Assembly (NCBI RefSeq): GCF_022524485.1
Contig: NZ_JAKXMK010000054.1
Coordinates: 1-39,008 of the forward strand
Direction: 5' to 3'
DNA: 39,008 nucleotides
Source of the DNA: Pseudonocardia alaniniphila
Lineage (GTDB): Bacteria; Actinomycetota; Actinomycetes; Mycobacteriales; Pseudonocardiaceae
A program made the translations under genes and the position numbers. Positions 15,417-23,884 of the stretch are shown here, in pieces. Each line of letters opens with the position of its first letter. The stretch's first letter is position 1. The notes under the pieces were generated by a model. That model searched no databases, had not been told where the DNA came from, and saw only the letters and a program-made list of their open reading frames with translations.

Positions 15417-15764
15417 GTGAGCCTCCTGGGGAGGCTCGGCCGAGGTTTCAAGGGCGGGCTACGCGGAGCCGACTCCGGCGATGTCGCGCACCTGCGTAGC
15501 TGGGCGGAGACGCACGAGGGCGTGGAGGCGTTCGTGGAGCCCCGCACCACCGTCACCGCCACGACGATGCTGTTGGTCGACCGCGACGGCGCGTGGACAC
15601 GACGGCGCATCTCGTCGCCCGACGGCGCACGCAAGCTGGCCCGCTCACTGCGGATGCCGGTGTACGACGTGCAGCTGGTGGGCTATCCGCAACGGATGCG
15701 CGACCATGACGCCCGCCAGCGCATCTTGCGTGAGCGGGAACGCCGCAGGGATCTGAACGGGTAG
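15417..15764 (+). CDS. Conserved small actinobacterial protein, unknown function
   Basis: 115 aa from GTG 15417, which has GGAGGGG about 8 nt upstream. A 62-codon upstream extension of the frame has no support. The protein starts with a basic Gly-rich stretch (SLLGRLGRGFKGGLRG). A compact region follows with WAETHEGVEAFVEPRTTVTA and MLLVDRDGAWTRRRI, then VYDVQLVGYPQRMRDHDARQ and a basic Arg-rich tail. There are no membrane helices or cysteines. The charged ends suggest nucleic-acid or protein contact, but I do not recognise a family. It is divergent from lpdA and convergent with pepA. Confidence 0.68.
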   Translation: MSLLGRLGRGFKGGLRGADSGDVAHLRSWAETHEGVEAFVEPRTTVTATTMLLVDRDGAWTRRRISSPDGARKLARSLRMPVYDVQLVGYPQRMRDHDARQRILRERERRRDLNG

Positions 15765-15781
15765 CGGGGCGGGCGTCCGGA

Positions 15782-17293
15782 TCAGCCGTTGGCCGCGATG
15801 TCGCTGAGCACGGCGACCAGCGTGCGGACGGGTACGCCCGTGCCGCCCTTGGTGGTGTAGCCGTACGGCGCGCCGGTGTGGAACGACGGGCCCGCGATGT
15901 CGATGTGCGCCCACGGCAGGTCGGCGGGCACGAACTCCCGCAGGAAGGTGCCCGCCACCAGCATCCCGCCCCAGCGGGTGCCTGTGACGTTGGCGATGTC
16001 GGCGACGCGGGAGTCGAGTTCGCCGCGCAGATGCGGGGGCAGTGGCATGGCCCACGCGTCCTCGCCGGTGGCGCGGCCGAGCGCGGCCACGCGGTCGCGG
16101 AACTCGTCGCTGCCCATCACGCCCGCGGTGCGCAAACCCAGCGCGATCTGCTGGGCGCCGGTGAGCGTGGAGGTCTCGATCAGGTAGTCGGGTGCGTCCT
16201 CGGCGGCTCTGGCGATCGCGTCGGCCAGGATCAGCCTGCCCTCGGCGTCGGTGTTGAGCACCTCGACGGTGCGGCCGCCGTACATCCGCAGGACGTCGCC
16301 GGGACGGTATGCGGTGGCGCTGGGCATGTTCTCGGCCATCGGCACGGTCGCCGTGACTGCCACGGGTAGCTCCAGCCGGGCGGCCGCCACGGTGGCGGCG
16401 ATCACGGCCGCCGCGCCGCCCATGTCGGAGGTCATGTGGTCCATGTTTGCTGCGGGCTTGATCGAGATACCGCCGGTGTCGAACGTGACGCCCTTGCCGA
16501 TCAGCGCGACCGTGGCCCGAGGTGCCGCTCCGCCCGAGTAGCGGAGCCGGACCAGCCGTGGCCCGCGCGACGAGCCCTGCCCGACGCCGAGCACGCCCCC
16601 GTATCCACCCTCGGCGAGCTCGTCGCCTGCCAGCACCTCGACCTCGATGCCCGCCGCCTCGGCCAGCTCGCGCGCGCGGGCGGCGAAGGTCTCCGGGAAC
16701 AGGTCGTTGGGAGGGGTGTTCACGAGGTCGCGTGCGGTGCGGACGGCCTGCGCGACGCCCGTGGCGGCGCGCAGGATCTCCGCGGCGTCACCGTGGGCGC
16801 CGTCGGCGAGCAGGCCGACGCGGCCCACCGGCGCCCGGCCCGCGCCGTTGCTGCGGTAGTCGGTGAACGTGTAGGCCCCGAGCAGGGTGCCCTCGGCCGC
16901 GGCGGCCAGGTCGATCCGGCCCAGCGTGCTGACAGCGCTCCCGGTGCCGGCCAGTGCGCGGGCGGCCGCGCCGGAGGCCCGGCGCACGGCCTCGTGGCCC
17001 GGCGCCCCGTTCGCCTCCACGTCACCGAGCCCGACCGCGACGAGCAGCGGTGCCGTGATCGCGCCGCGGGTGGGCAGCTTCACCACCTCGTCGGCCTTGC
17101 CGGACGCTCCCGCGATGGCGAGCAGGGCGGGCAGGGCGGCGTCGGCGTCGCGGAACGCCTCGCCCACGTCCTCGGCGCCGGGCGCCAGGCGTGGCGCGGA
17201 GTCGTCACCGCTCGCGGGCAGCAGTCCGACGACCACGGCGTCGGTCTCGGCGGTGGCGGGCGAACCGCCTTCCACATGCAGATCGGTGGACAC
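15782..17293 (-). CDS. pepA: Leucyl aminopeptidase (M17)
   Basis: 503 aa cytosolic, two-metal hexameric aminopeptidase that removes N-terminal residues from peptides. The family signature NTDAEGRL is at 347-354. Metal ligands expected from the family are Lys267, Asp272, Asp290, Asp349 and Glu351; catalytic Lys279 and Arg353 are also present (GKGVTFDTGGISIKP). The N-terminal 170 residues form the variable regulatory domain. GTG 17293 has GAGAGGA 6 nt upstream; the frame stays open to 18130 but that part is antisense to the APC permease. Orthologue of mycobacterial pepB (Rv2213). Confidence 0.95.
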   Translation of the reverse strand: MSTDLHVEGGSPATAETDAVVVGLLPASGDDSAPRLAPGAEDVGEAFRDADAALPALLAIAGASGKADEVVKLPTRGAITAPLLVAVGLGDVEANGAPGHEAVRRASGAAARALAGTGSAVSTLGRIDLAAAAEGTLLGAYTFTDYRSNGAGRAPVGRVGLLADGAHGDAAEILRAATGVAQAVRTARDLVNTPPNDLFPETFAARARELAEAAGIEVEVLAGDELAEGGYGGVLGVGQGSSRGPRLVRLRYSGGAAPRATVALIGKGVTFDTGGISIKPAANMDHMTSDMGGAAAVIAATVAAARLELPVAVTATVPMAENMPSATAYRPGDVLRMYGGRTVEVLNTDAEGRLILADAIARAAEDAPDYLIETSTLTGAQQIALGLRTAGVMGSDEFRDRVAALGRATGEDAWAMPLPPHLRGELDSRVADIANVTGTRWGGMLVAGTFLREFVPADLPWAHIDIAGPSFHTGAPYGYTTKGGTGVPVRTLVAVLSDIAANG

Positions 17294-17464
17294 GCGCTGT
17301 CCTCTCGATGAAACGGAGTCCGCTCGAGTCGGAGCGGTTGCCGGGTTTTCCCGGGAGGCCGGACCGGACGCGGACCGGCGCAGACTAAGGCGAGATCGCT
17401 TCGAGATGGTAATGACACCGGTGTGCAGCCGGATCAGGCAGGGCCGGGTGCAAGGGTGGGGCAC

Positions 17465-18718
17465 GTGTCCTGGAGCCTGCAACGTCGTCTCGGTACAGCC
17501 GATGCGGTGGTGCTCGGGCTGGCGGCCATGCTCGGTACGGGTGTGTTCGCGGTCTGGGCCCCGGCCGCGGGCGCGGCGGGGTCGTGGCTGCTGCTCGCGG
17601 TCCTGCTCGCCGGGGTGGTGGCGATGTGCAACGCGGGCTCCACCGCCGACCTCGCCGTGGCCCATCCCGAGAGCGGCGGCGGGTTCGTCTACGGGCGCGA
17701 GCGGCTCTCGCACGGGGCAGGCAGGCTGGCGGGTGTCGCGTTCCTGGTGGGCAAGACGGCATCGGCCGCCGCCGCGGCCGGGGTGTTCGGCGCCTACGTC
17801 CTTCCGTCGCACCCCCTGCCGACCGCGATCCTCGTGATCATCGCCGCCACGGTGCTGAACACGGCGGGTGTGCGGTGGACGGCGCGTGGGGCGTACGCGC
17901 TGGTCGGCGGCACGCTGGCCGTCCTGCTCGTCGTGGTCGTCGTCGGGCTGTTCAGCACACAGGTCGATCCCGTGGGCTCCGCCGCCACTCCGGACGTGGA
18001 GCCGGTGGCGATACGGGGCGGGGTCATCGGGGTGCTCACGGCCGCTGGGCTGGTGTTCTTCGCCTTCGCCGGCTACGCCCGCATCGCCACGCTCGGGGCC
18101 GAGGTCCGCGACCCGGGTCGCACGTTGCACCGCGCCATCGCCATCGCGCTGGGCATCGCTCTCGTCACCTACCTGCTGGTGGCGGTCGCGCTGCTGGTCG
18201 GCTTCGGGAGCGAACGGCTGGCCACCGAGCCCACGCCGCTGGTGGCGCTGGTCGACGCCGGGGAGGCGAGCGCTCTCGGCGTGATCGTCCGGGTCGGGGC
18301 CGCCATGGCGGCCGCATCCGCGCTGCTGGCCGTGCTGGTGGGGGTGAGTCGCACGGCATTGGCGATGGCGCAGCGCCGTGAACTGCCTTCCGCGCTGGCC
18401 GTGGTCTGTTCGCGGGGCACGCCGTTCTGGGCCGACCTCGCGGGCGGCGTCGCGGCGATCGTGCTCGCCGTGCTCGCCGGACCGATGGCGGCCATCGCAT
18501 TGTCGGCGTGCTCCGTCCTCGTCTACTACGCCGTGATCAACCTGGCCGCCCTGCGGCTGCCTGCGTCGCAGCGGCGCTGGCCCGTCTGGTCGTCGGTTCT
18601 GGGGCTGCTGCTGTGCGTCTCGCTCTCGGTGATGCTGGCGCTGCAGCAGGTGCTCACCACGGCGGTGGCACTGGCCGTCGGCTGGGCTGTTTGCACGGTC
18701 TTGTCCCGCCGTCGATGA
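17465..18718 (+). CDS. APC-family amino acid permease
   Basis: 417 aa, with about 11-12 hydrophobic segments. The first helix has the APC signature GLAAMLGTGVFAVWAPAAG. SGGGFVYGRERL follows helix 2, and the conserved helix-6 region reads FFAFAGYARIATLGAEVRDP, the site that contacts substrate amino groups in this family. It is predicted to import amino acids, driven by a proton or sodium gradient. GTG 17465 has AAGGGTGGGG just upstream. It is divergent from pepA, so peptide breakdown and amino acid uptake may share a control region. In mycobacteria an adenylate cyclase gene occupies the corresponding place. Confidence 0.85.
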   Translation: MSWSLQRRLGTADAVVLGLAAMLGTGVFAVWAPAAGAAGSWLLLAVLLAGVVAMCNAGSTADLAVAHPESGGGFVYGRERLSHGAGRLAGVAFLVGKTASAAAAAGVFGAYVLPSHPLPTAILVIIAATVLNTAGVRWTARGAYALVGGTLAVLLVVVVVGLFSTQVDPVGSAATPDVEPVAIRGGVIGVLTAAGLVFFAFAGYARIATLGAEVRDPGRTLHRAIAIALGIALVTYLLVAVALLVGFGSERLATEPTPLVALVDAGEASALGVIVRVGAAMAAASALLAVLVGVSRTALAMAQRRELPSALAVVCSRGTPFWADLAGGVAAIVLAVLAGPMAAIALSACSVLVYYAVINLAALRLPASQRRWPVWSSVLGLLLCVSLSVMLALQQVLTTAVALAVGWAVCTVLSRRR

Positions 18719-18725
18719 TCACCTC

Positions 18726-19148
18726 ATGGAGTTCCGGAGATCGGTGACGATCCAGGCGGATCGCGACCGCGTGTTCGCGGTGCTGACCGACGTCGAACGC
18801 TGGCCGGAGTGGACGGCCTCGATGACCGCGGTGCGCCGGCTCGACGAGGGGCCGCTCGCGGTCGGCAGCCGTGCCGAGGTACGTCAGCCCCGCCTCCCCG
18901 CCGCCCGGTGGGAGGTCACGGAGATCGACCCGGCCACGGGCTTCATCTGGGAGTCGACCAGTCCCGGCGTTCGTACCGTCGGTGAGCACCTCATCGATGC
19001 CGACGGTGCGGCAAGTGCCACCCGCGTGCAGCTGCGGGTGGTCCAGCACGGTCCGGTGGGTGCGGTGTTCGGACTGCTCGCGGGCGGGCTGACCCGCCGC
19101 TACCTCGAGATGGAGGCCGACGGCCTGAAACGACGGTGCGAGCAGTAG
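18726..19148 (+). CDS. SRPBCC (START-like) protein, polyketide-cyclase type
   Basis: 140 aa, a single START/Bet v1-like helix-grip domain with a hydrophobic pocket. It begins MEFRRSVTIQADRDRVFAVL and continues VERWPEWTASMTAVRRLDEG, the usual entry strand and helix. It ends in a long helix, TRRYLEMEADGLKRRCEQ. Ligand and role are unknown. It starts 8 bp after the APC permease stop and ends 11 bp before gcvT, so it may be carried on a permease transcript. Confidence 0.8.
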   Translation: MEFRRSVTIQADRDRVFAVLTDVERWPEWTASMTAVRRLDEGPLAVGSRAEVRQPRLPAARWEVTEIDPATGFIWESTSPGVRTVGEHLIDADGAASATRVQLRVVQHGPVGAVFGLLAGGLTRRYLEMEADGLKRRCEQ

Positions 19149-19151
19149 CGT
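19146..19151 (+). promoter_or_regulatory. -10 box TAGCGT before gcvT
   Basis: TAGCGT begins at the TAG stop codon of the SRPBCC gene and is followed by 8 nt and GTG 19160. It supports the downstream GTG as gcvT start. Confidence 0.4.
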
Positions 19152-19159
19152 CCACGGTC

Positions 19160-20257
19160 GTGGACGACCTCCTGACCAGCCCGTTGCACGATCGGCACGT
19201 AGCGCTCGGGGCCACCCTCGGGGCGTTCGGCGGCTGGTCGATGCCGCTGTCCTACCCGGACGGCACGGTGGCCGAGCACACGGCGGTGCGCGAGGCCGTC
19301 GGTGTCTTCGACGTGAGCCACCTCGGCAAGCTCGCGATCACCGGGCCCGGCGCCGCGGAGTTCGTCAACCGCTGCTTCACCGCTGACCTGGGGAAGATCG
19401 GCCCGGGGCACGCGCAGTACACGCTCTGCTGCACGCCCGAGGGTGGGGTCGTCGACGATCTGATCGTCTACCTCGTGGGGCCGGACGAGGTGCTCGCCGT
19501 GCCCAACGCCGCCAACTCCGCCCAGGTCGCCGAGCTCCTGAGGGCAGCGGCCCCGGCAGGCATCGAGATCCGCGACCGCCACCGCGACCTGGCCGTGATC
19601 GCCGTGCAGGGTCCCCGTTCGGCGGAGCTGTTCGCCACCGTGTTCGGCGGGCTCGACGGAGTGACCGGCCTCGACTACATGGCGTTCACCGACGCCGGGG
19701 CGGTACGGGTGTGCCGCACCGGCTACACCGGCGAGCGGGGCTACGAGCTCCTCGTGCCCGCCGACGAGGCACCAGGCGTGTGGGACGCGCTGCTCGCGGC
19801 TGCCGGGCCACTGGACGGGCGCCCGGCAGGCCTGGCCGCGCGCGACACCCTGCGTACGGAGATGGGCTACCCCCTGCACGGCCAGGACCTCTCGGTGGAC
19901 ATCTCTCCGGTTCAGGCAGGCAGCAGCTGGGCGGTCGGATGGTCGAAGCCCGAGTTCTGGGGCCGCGACGCCCTGATCGCCGAGAAGGAGGCAGGCCCCG
20001 CCCGCAGGCTGCGGGGGTTGCGGGCCACCGGACGCGGCGTCCCCCGCGCGGGGATGGCGGTGCTGCGCGACGGCGAGCAGATCGGGATCACCACGTCGGG
20101 CACGTTCTCCCCGACCCTGAAGACGGGCATCGCGCTGGCTCTGGTCGACACGGCGGCCGGGGTGGGCGCCGACGCGGAGGTGACCGTCGACGTGCGTGGA
20201 CGGGCCCTGGAATGCACCGTGGTGAAGCCCCCGTTCGTCCCCTCGCACGTGCGCTGA
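19160..20257 (+). CDS. gcvT: Glycine cleavage system T protein (aminomethyltransferase)
   Basis: About 365 aa. Transfers the methylene group from the lipoylated H protein to tetrahydrofolate, releasing ammonia. Signatures are GAFGGWSMPLSYPDGTVAEH, FDVSHLGKLAITGPGA, CRTGYTGERGYELLVP, ARDTLRTEMGYPLHGQDLS and GTFSPTLKTGIALALV, all in the expected order. GTG 19160 is preferred (TAGCGT 8 nt upstream); GTG 19136 would overlap the SRPBCC gene by 13 bp. No gcvH or gcvP is in the window, as in the mycobacterial arrangement. I saw no glycine riboswitch, and the 11-bp upstream gap leaves no room for one. Confidence 0.95.
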   Translation: MDDLLTSPLHDRHVALGATLGAFGGWSMPLSYPDGTVAEHTAVREAVGVFDVSHLGKLAITGPGAAEFVNRCFTADLGKIGPGHAQYTLCCTPEGGVVDDLIVYLVGPDEVLAVPNAANSAQVAELLRAAAPAGIEIRDRHRDLAVIAVQGPRSAELFATVFGGLDGVTGLDYMAFTDAGAVRVCRTGYTGERGYELLVPADEAPGVWDALLAAAGPLDGRPAGLAARDTLRTEMGYPLHGQDLSVDISPVQAGSSWAVGWSKPEFWGRDALIAEKEAGPARRLRGLRATGRGVPRAGMAVLRDGEQIGITTSGTFSPTLKTGIALALVDTAAGVGADAEVTVDVRGRALECTVVKPPFVPSHVR

Positions 20258-20274
20258 CGCGCCACTGCCCACAA

Positions 20275-20290
20275 AGTAGGACGTCCGACT
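20275..20290. promoter_or_regulatory. Near-perfect palindrome upstream of ilvE
   Basis: AGTAGGACGTCCGACT is symmetric except for one base pair. It covers the expected -35 region of the ilvE promoter, whose -10 box is at 20309-20314. The position suits a repressor or activator site; the regulator is unknown to me. Confidence 0.4.
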
Positions 20291-20308
20291 GTTGGGCTTG
20301 CTCGACAA

Positions 20309-20314
20309 GATAAT
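20309..20314 (+). promoter_or_regulatory. -10 box GATAAT of ilvE
   Basis: GATAAT matches the TATAAT consensus at five of six positions and ends 9 nt before ATG 20324, so the mRNA is leaderless or nearly so. There is no good -35 box. Confidence 0.5.
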
Positions 20315-20323
20315 GTGAAAACC

Positions 20324-21430
20324 ATGGACCCGCAGTTCTCCCGGACGCTCAACCCCGCCCCGGCCACGAAGGCCCAGCGCGACGCCATCTTCGCCGACCC
20401 GGGGTTCGGCAGGTACTTCAGTGATCACATGGTCACGGTGAAGTGGTCCGCAGGAGCGGGTTGGCACGACCCCGCAGTCGTGCCCTTCGCGCCGCTGCAG
20501 CTCAGCCCGGCCGCGATGGCCCTGCACTACGGGCAGACGATCTTCGAGGGACTCAAGGCCTACCGTCAGCCCGACGGCTCCATCGCGACGTTCCGGCCCG
20601 ACGCCAACGCGGCTCGCTTCCGCGGTTCCGCCGCGCGGATGGCGATGCCCGAGCTCCCCGATGAGCTGTTCCTGACGTCGCTGTCGGAGCTGCTGGCCGT
20701 CGATCACGAGTGGGTGCCGGCCGCAGGCGGGGACCACTCGTTCTACCTACGGCCCTTCATGCTGGCCACGGAGCCCGGGCTGGGAGTCAGGCCCGCGGCG
20801 GAGTACCTCTACATCCTGATCGGCGGCCCGGCCGGGGCGTACTTCCCCGGGGGCAGCATCGTGCCCGTCGATGTGTGGCTGACCACCGACTACACCAGGG
20901 CGGCGCTCGGCGGCACCGGCACGGCCAAGTGCGGCGGTAACTACGCGGCCTCGCTGCTGCCGCAGGCCCAGGCCGCGGCACACGGTTGCGCGCAGGTGGC
21001 CTACCTCGATGCCGTGGAGCGCACGTGGATCGAGGAGATGGGGTCGAACAACATGTTCTTCGTGTTCGGCTCCGGCGAGCAGGCGGAGGTCGTCACCCCG
21101 TCGCTGACCGGCACCATCCTGAGCGGGATCATCCGCGACTCCGTGCTCGTGCTGGCCAAGGAGCTGGGTTGCCAGGTCACCGAGCGGCGGGTGTCGGGCC
21201 AGGAGGTGCTCGAGGGCGTGGCGGACGGCCGCATCACCGAGATCTTCGGCAGCGGCACGGCCGCCGTGGTCGCGCCGATCGGCGGGGTCAAGCACGCGGG
21301 TGGCGAGGTGCGGGTCGCCGGCGACGAGCCGGGCGAGGTCACGATGAAGCTGCGCGGGATGCTCACGAGCATCCAGTGCGGCACCGCGCCGGACACGCAC
21401 TCGTGGATGCGCACGCTGGTGCCCGCCTGA
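20324..21430 (+). CDS. ilvE: Branched-chain amino acid aminotransferase
   Basis: 368 aa, fold-type IV PLP enzyme that interconverts Leu, Ile and Val with their 2-oxo acids using glutamate/2-oxoglutarate. Marks include MALHYGQTIFEGLKAYR, SFYLRPFMLATEPGLGVRP and GGTGTAKCGGNYAASL, whose Lys202 binds PLP. WIEEMGSNNMFFVF and the phosphate-contact region GSGTAAVVAPIG follow. The length and sequence match mycobacterial IlvE (Rv2210c). ATG 20324 is chosen over GTG 20315 because of the -10 box position. It lies 66 bp after gcvT and is convergent with cobS. Confidence 0.95.
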   Translation: MDPQFSRTLNPAPATKAQRDAIFADPGFGRYFSDHMVTVKWSAGAGWHDPAVVPFAPLQLSPAAMALHYGQTIFEGLKAYRQPDGSIATFRPDANAARFRGSAARMAMPELPDELFLTSLSELLAVDHEWVPAAGGDHSFYLRPFMLATEPGLGVRPAAEYLYILIGGPAGAYFPGGSIVPVDVWLTTDYTRAALGGTGTAKCGGNYAASLLPQAQAAAHGCAQVAYLDAVERTWIEEMGSNNMFFVFGSGEQAEVVTPSLTGTILSGIIRDSVLVLAKELGCQVTERRVSGQEVLEGVADGRITEIFGSGTAAVVAPIGGVKHAGGEVRVAGDEPGEVTMKLRGMLTSIQCGTAPDTHSWMRTLVPA

Positions 21431-21452
21431 CGATCTCAGGCCTCGCTGCTCA

Positions 21453-22214
21453 TCAGCCCGCGCTGCCCGTCGGCCCTCCCGTCGCGAGCAGCACCAGCGC
21501 CGCGGTGGTGGCGACCTCGCTCGCCGCTCCGAGCACGTCGCCGGTCATGCCGCCGAAGCGGCGGGCCGTGTGCCAGGAGAGAGCCACGACGAGGACGGCG
21601 CCGACGCCGATCGCCAGCACGCCCCGCCAGCCCCACCCCAGGAAACCGGCGACGGCGAGCACGATCCACCAGGCCGGGGCCATCCACCACGGTTGAGAGC
21701 CGGCGACCGTGGCCCCGAGTCCGCCGGGGCGGGCCGCGGGGACTCCGCGCCGGCACACCCACGCGAACCCGGCTCGGCCCGCTGCGCCCGCCAGCGCTAC
21801 GGCGGCGAGCGCGGCCACACCGCTCGGCGCGAGGGCGGCCAGCGCCGAGGCCTGGGCGCCCAGCGCCACCAGCAGCGTGACCACCGCGAACGGCCCCGCC
21901 CCGCCGTCGCGCATCACGGCGAGGGCGCGCTCCGGCGGGCCGAAGCAGCCCAGTCCGTCGGCGGTGTCGGCGAGCCCGTCCACGTGCATTCCACGCGTGG
22001 CCGCGGCCAGGAACCCGACGGTGAGCAATCCGGCGGCGAGGCCGGGCACCCCGAGCGCGGCCAGGCCCAGCAGAACCCCGCCGGCCACGGCACCGAGCAG
22101 CGCGCCGACGATCGGAGCCCACCGGATCGCCGCGGCGGCGACGGGCGCTGCGGGCGCGTCCGTCCGCACCGGCAGCACGGTGAGCCAGCTCAGCGCCAGC
22201 GCCCAGCCCTTCAC
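21453..22214 (-). CDS. cobS: Adenosylcobinamide-GDP ribazoletransferase (cobalamin synthase)
   Basis: 253 aa integral membrane enzyme with about six to seven hydrophobic segments. It joins adenosylcobinamide-GDP with alpha-ribazole(-phosphate), the last step of nucleotide-loop assembly. The signature MHVDGLADTADGLGCFGPPE contains the acidic residues that bind Mg. The N-terminus ALSWLTVLPVRTD and RFGGMTGDVLGAASE near the C-terminus are also typical. GTG 22214 is the most plausible start; no strong ribosome site is visible. It follows cobT by 61 bp on the same strand. Orthologue of Rv2208. Confidence 0.93.
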   Translation of the reverse strand: MKGWALALSWLTVLPVRTDAPAAPVAAAAIRWAPIVGALLGAVAGGVLLGLAALGVPGLAAGLLTVGFLAAATRGMHVDGLADTADGLGCFGPPERALAVMRDGGAGPFAVVTLLVALGAQASALAALAPSGVAALAAVALAGAAGRAGFAWVCRRGVPAARPGGLGATVAGSQPWWMAPAWWIVLAVAGFLGWGWRGVLAIGVGAVLVVALSWHTARRFGGMTGDVLGAASEVATTAALVLLATGGPTGSAG

Positions 22215-22275
22215 GTCAGGTCCGGGTCCCGGCGCACGCAAGCCCGGCGACTCGCACCGGGCCCGGCGTGCATGG

Positions 22276-23301
22276 TCACGTGAGGCCGAGATCCGCGGCT
22301 GTTGCGGTCTCGGCGAGCAAGCGTGCTGCCATCTGCAGCAACGGGACGACGGTGGTGGCGCCTGTGCCGTCGCCCACCCGGATGCCCAGGTCGAGCACCG
22401 GCGTGAGGCCCAGGTGCTCGACGGCAAGCGTCATCGCCGGTTCGGGCGAGCGTTGCGCCACCAGCCACCACTCCCGGGCGCCGGGCGCGAGCTCCTCCGC
22501 CAGGAGCGCACCCGTGCCCACCACGAGCCCGTCGAGCACCACCGGCGTGCGGCGCAGTGCCGCTTGCAGGCAGAACCCGGTGAGCGCGGCGAGGTCGGAG
22601 CCGCCGGCGACGCGCAGCAGCGCCAGCGGGTCGCGGGTGTGCTCCCTGGTGCGGCGCAGCGCGTCGCGGACGGCCGCGGCCTTGCGCATCCAGGCGTTGT
22701 CGTCGATGCCGCTGCCGCGCCCGACGACGGCGACGGGCTCCGTACCGGTCAGAGCGGCCACCAGCACCGAGGCCGCGGTGGTGGCGCCGACGCCGATCGA
22801 GGCGGGCAGGAGCAGGTCGGCCCCGGCGTCCACCTCCTCGTCGGCCAGTGACCGCCCGATCCGGAAGGCGCGGTCGGCCTCCTCGGCGGTGAGCGCGTCC
22901 TCGCGGTCGATGCGCCCGGAGCCGCGGCGCACCCGATAGCGGTCGACGGTGTCGGCGTCGTGGTCGAGCCCGACGTCGACGACCCGCACCGAGACCCCGG
23001 CGACGGGGGCCAGCACGGCGACCGGCGCGGTGCTCTCGCGCACCGCGGCCACCTGCCGCACCGTGGCGTCGCCTGCATGGGCCGAGACTCCCGCCGCGGC
23101 GATGCCGTGGTCGGCCGCGATAACGACGACCCGCGGCCGGGCAGGTGGCCGGGGCGGGCAGGCGCCCTGCGCCGCGGCGAGCCAGACGCCCAGCTCGGCG
23201 AGGCGGCCGAGGGCGCCGTCGGCGACCGCGAGCTCGGCGAACCGGGCGACTGCTGCGCGGCGGGCGTCGACGTCCGGGGCGGTGACGGCAGGCAGGTCCA
23301 C
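22276..23301 (-). CDS. cobT: Nicotinate-nucleotide-dimethylbenzimidazole phosphoribosyltransferase, divergent active site
   Basis: 341 aa from GTG 23301 (TTG 23313 is possible). The product activates the lower-ligand base as alpha-ribazole phosphate. Typical stretches are VVVIAADHGIAAAGVSAH, VRRGSGRIDREDALT, GRGSGIDDNAW and VAGGSDLAALTGFCLQAALR. Two catalytic segments differ from the usual form: GEMGIGNTT reads ASIGVGATT (Ser168, Ala173), and LRLGEGTGA reads IRVGDGTGA (Asp311 where Salmonella CobT has catalytic Glu317). The mycobacterial protein keeps the Glu. It may use another base, work with altered efficiency, or have drifted. It lies 44 bp after cobU in a cobU-cobT-cobS operon. Confidence 0.9.
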   Translation of the reverse strand: MDLPAVTAPDVDARRAAVARFAELAVADGALGRLAELGVWLAAAQGACPPRPPARPRVVVIAADHGIAAAGVSAHAGDATVRQVAAVRESTAPVAVLAPVAGVSVRVVDVGLDHDADTVDRYRVRRGSGRIDREDALTAEEADRAFRIGRSLADEEVDAGADLLLPASIGVGATTAASVLVAALTGTEPVAVVGRGSGIDDNAWMRKAAAVRDALRRTREHTRDPLALLRVAGGSDLAALTGFCLQAALRRTPVVLDGLVVGTGALLAEELAPGAREWWLVAQRSPEPAMTLAVEHLGLTPVLDLGIRVGDGTGATTVVPLLQMAARLLAETATAADLGLT

Positions 23302-23345
23302 GTCCCCATCCAACAGCGCAGAACACCCGTAGCCCGCCGCGGGGC

Positions 23346-23879
23346 CTACTTGAGTCGCAGCGGCAGACCGGCCACCAGCAGCAGCACCTCGTCGCACACC
23401 GCGGCGAGTGCCGCGTTGGCGGCGCCCAGCTCGTCACGGAACAGGCGCCCTGCCCGCGTCGGCGGAACGACACCCAGCCCGACCTCGGCGGAGACCAGCA
23501 CGATTCGGCCGGGACAGGCGGCCACGGCGTCGACCAGCTCGGCCACCTCGGCACCGACGCCCGGCGGGACCTGCGCGGACTCCCAGGCGCCTGCGTCGTC
23601 CAGCAGGCCGGTCAGCCACGTCGCCATGTCGTCCACGAGCAGCGGGTCACCTCCGGCCCGCACCAGCCGGGGGAGGTCGGGATCCTCCACAGTGGTCCAG
23701 CCCTCGGGCCGGCGGGCGCGGTGCGCATCGATCCGGGCCGACCACTCGGCGTCGTCCTCGCGGCGCCGCGCCGTGGCCACGTACCGGACGGGGGCGTCGG
23801 CGGGCAGCAGGTCCTCGGCATAGCGCGACTTGCCCGACCGCGTGCCACCGAGCACGAGCGTGCGGCGTCCGGTGACCAC
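23346..23879 (-). CDS. cobU: Bifunctional adenosylcobinamide kinase/guanylyltransferase
   Basis: 177 aa. Phosphorylates adenosylcobinamide and then transfers GMP to it. The P-loop GGTRSGKS is at residues 11-18. His53 in RIDAHRARRPEGW corresponds to the guanylylated histidine of the family. LVSAEVGLGVVPPTRAGRLF and the C-terminal end VCDEVLLLVAGLPLRLK complete the match. GTG 23879 gives the usual length and a TAGCGT box 5 nt upstream; ATG 23903 would add eight residues and overlap the start of the divergent small gene. It is first in the cobUTS operon. In M. tuberculosis cobU lies elsewhere (Rv0254c). Confidence 0.92.
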   Translation of the reverse strand: MVTGRRTLVLGGTRSGKSRYAEDLLPADAPVRYVATARRREDDAEWSARIDAHRARRPEGWTTVEDPDLPRLVRAGGDPLLVDDMATWLTGLLDDAGAWESAQVPPGVGAEVAELVDAVAACPGRIVLVSAEVGLGVVPPTRAGRLFRDELGAANAALAAVCDEVLLLVAGLPLRLK

Positions 23880-23884
23880 ACGCC

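Noticed and set aside
17294..18130. Upstream extension of the pepA frame
   Set aside because: Antisense to the APC permease and low complexity. GTG 17293 has a good ribosome site and gives normal M17 length.
19137..19160. Glycine riboswitch before gcvT
   Set aside because: The gene follows its neighbour directly; there is no untranslated space for an aptamer.
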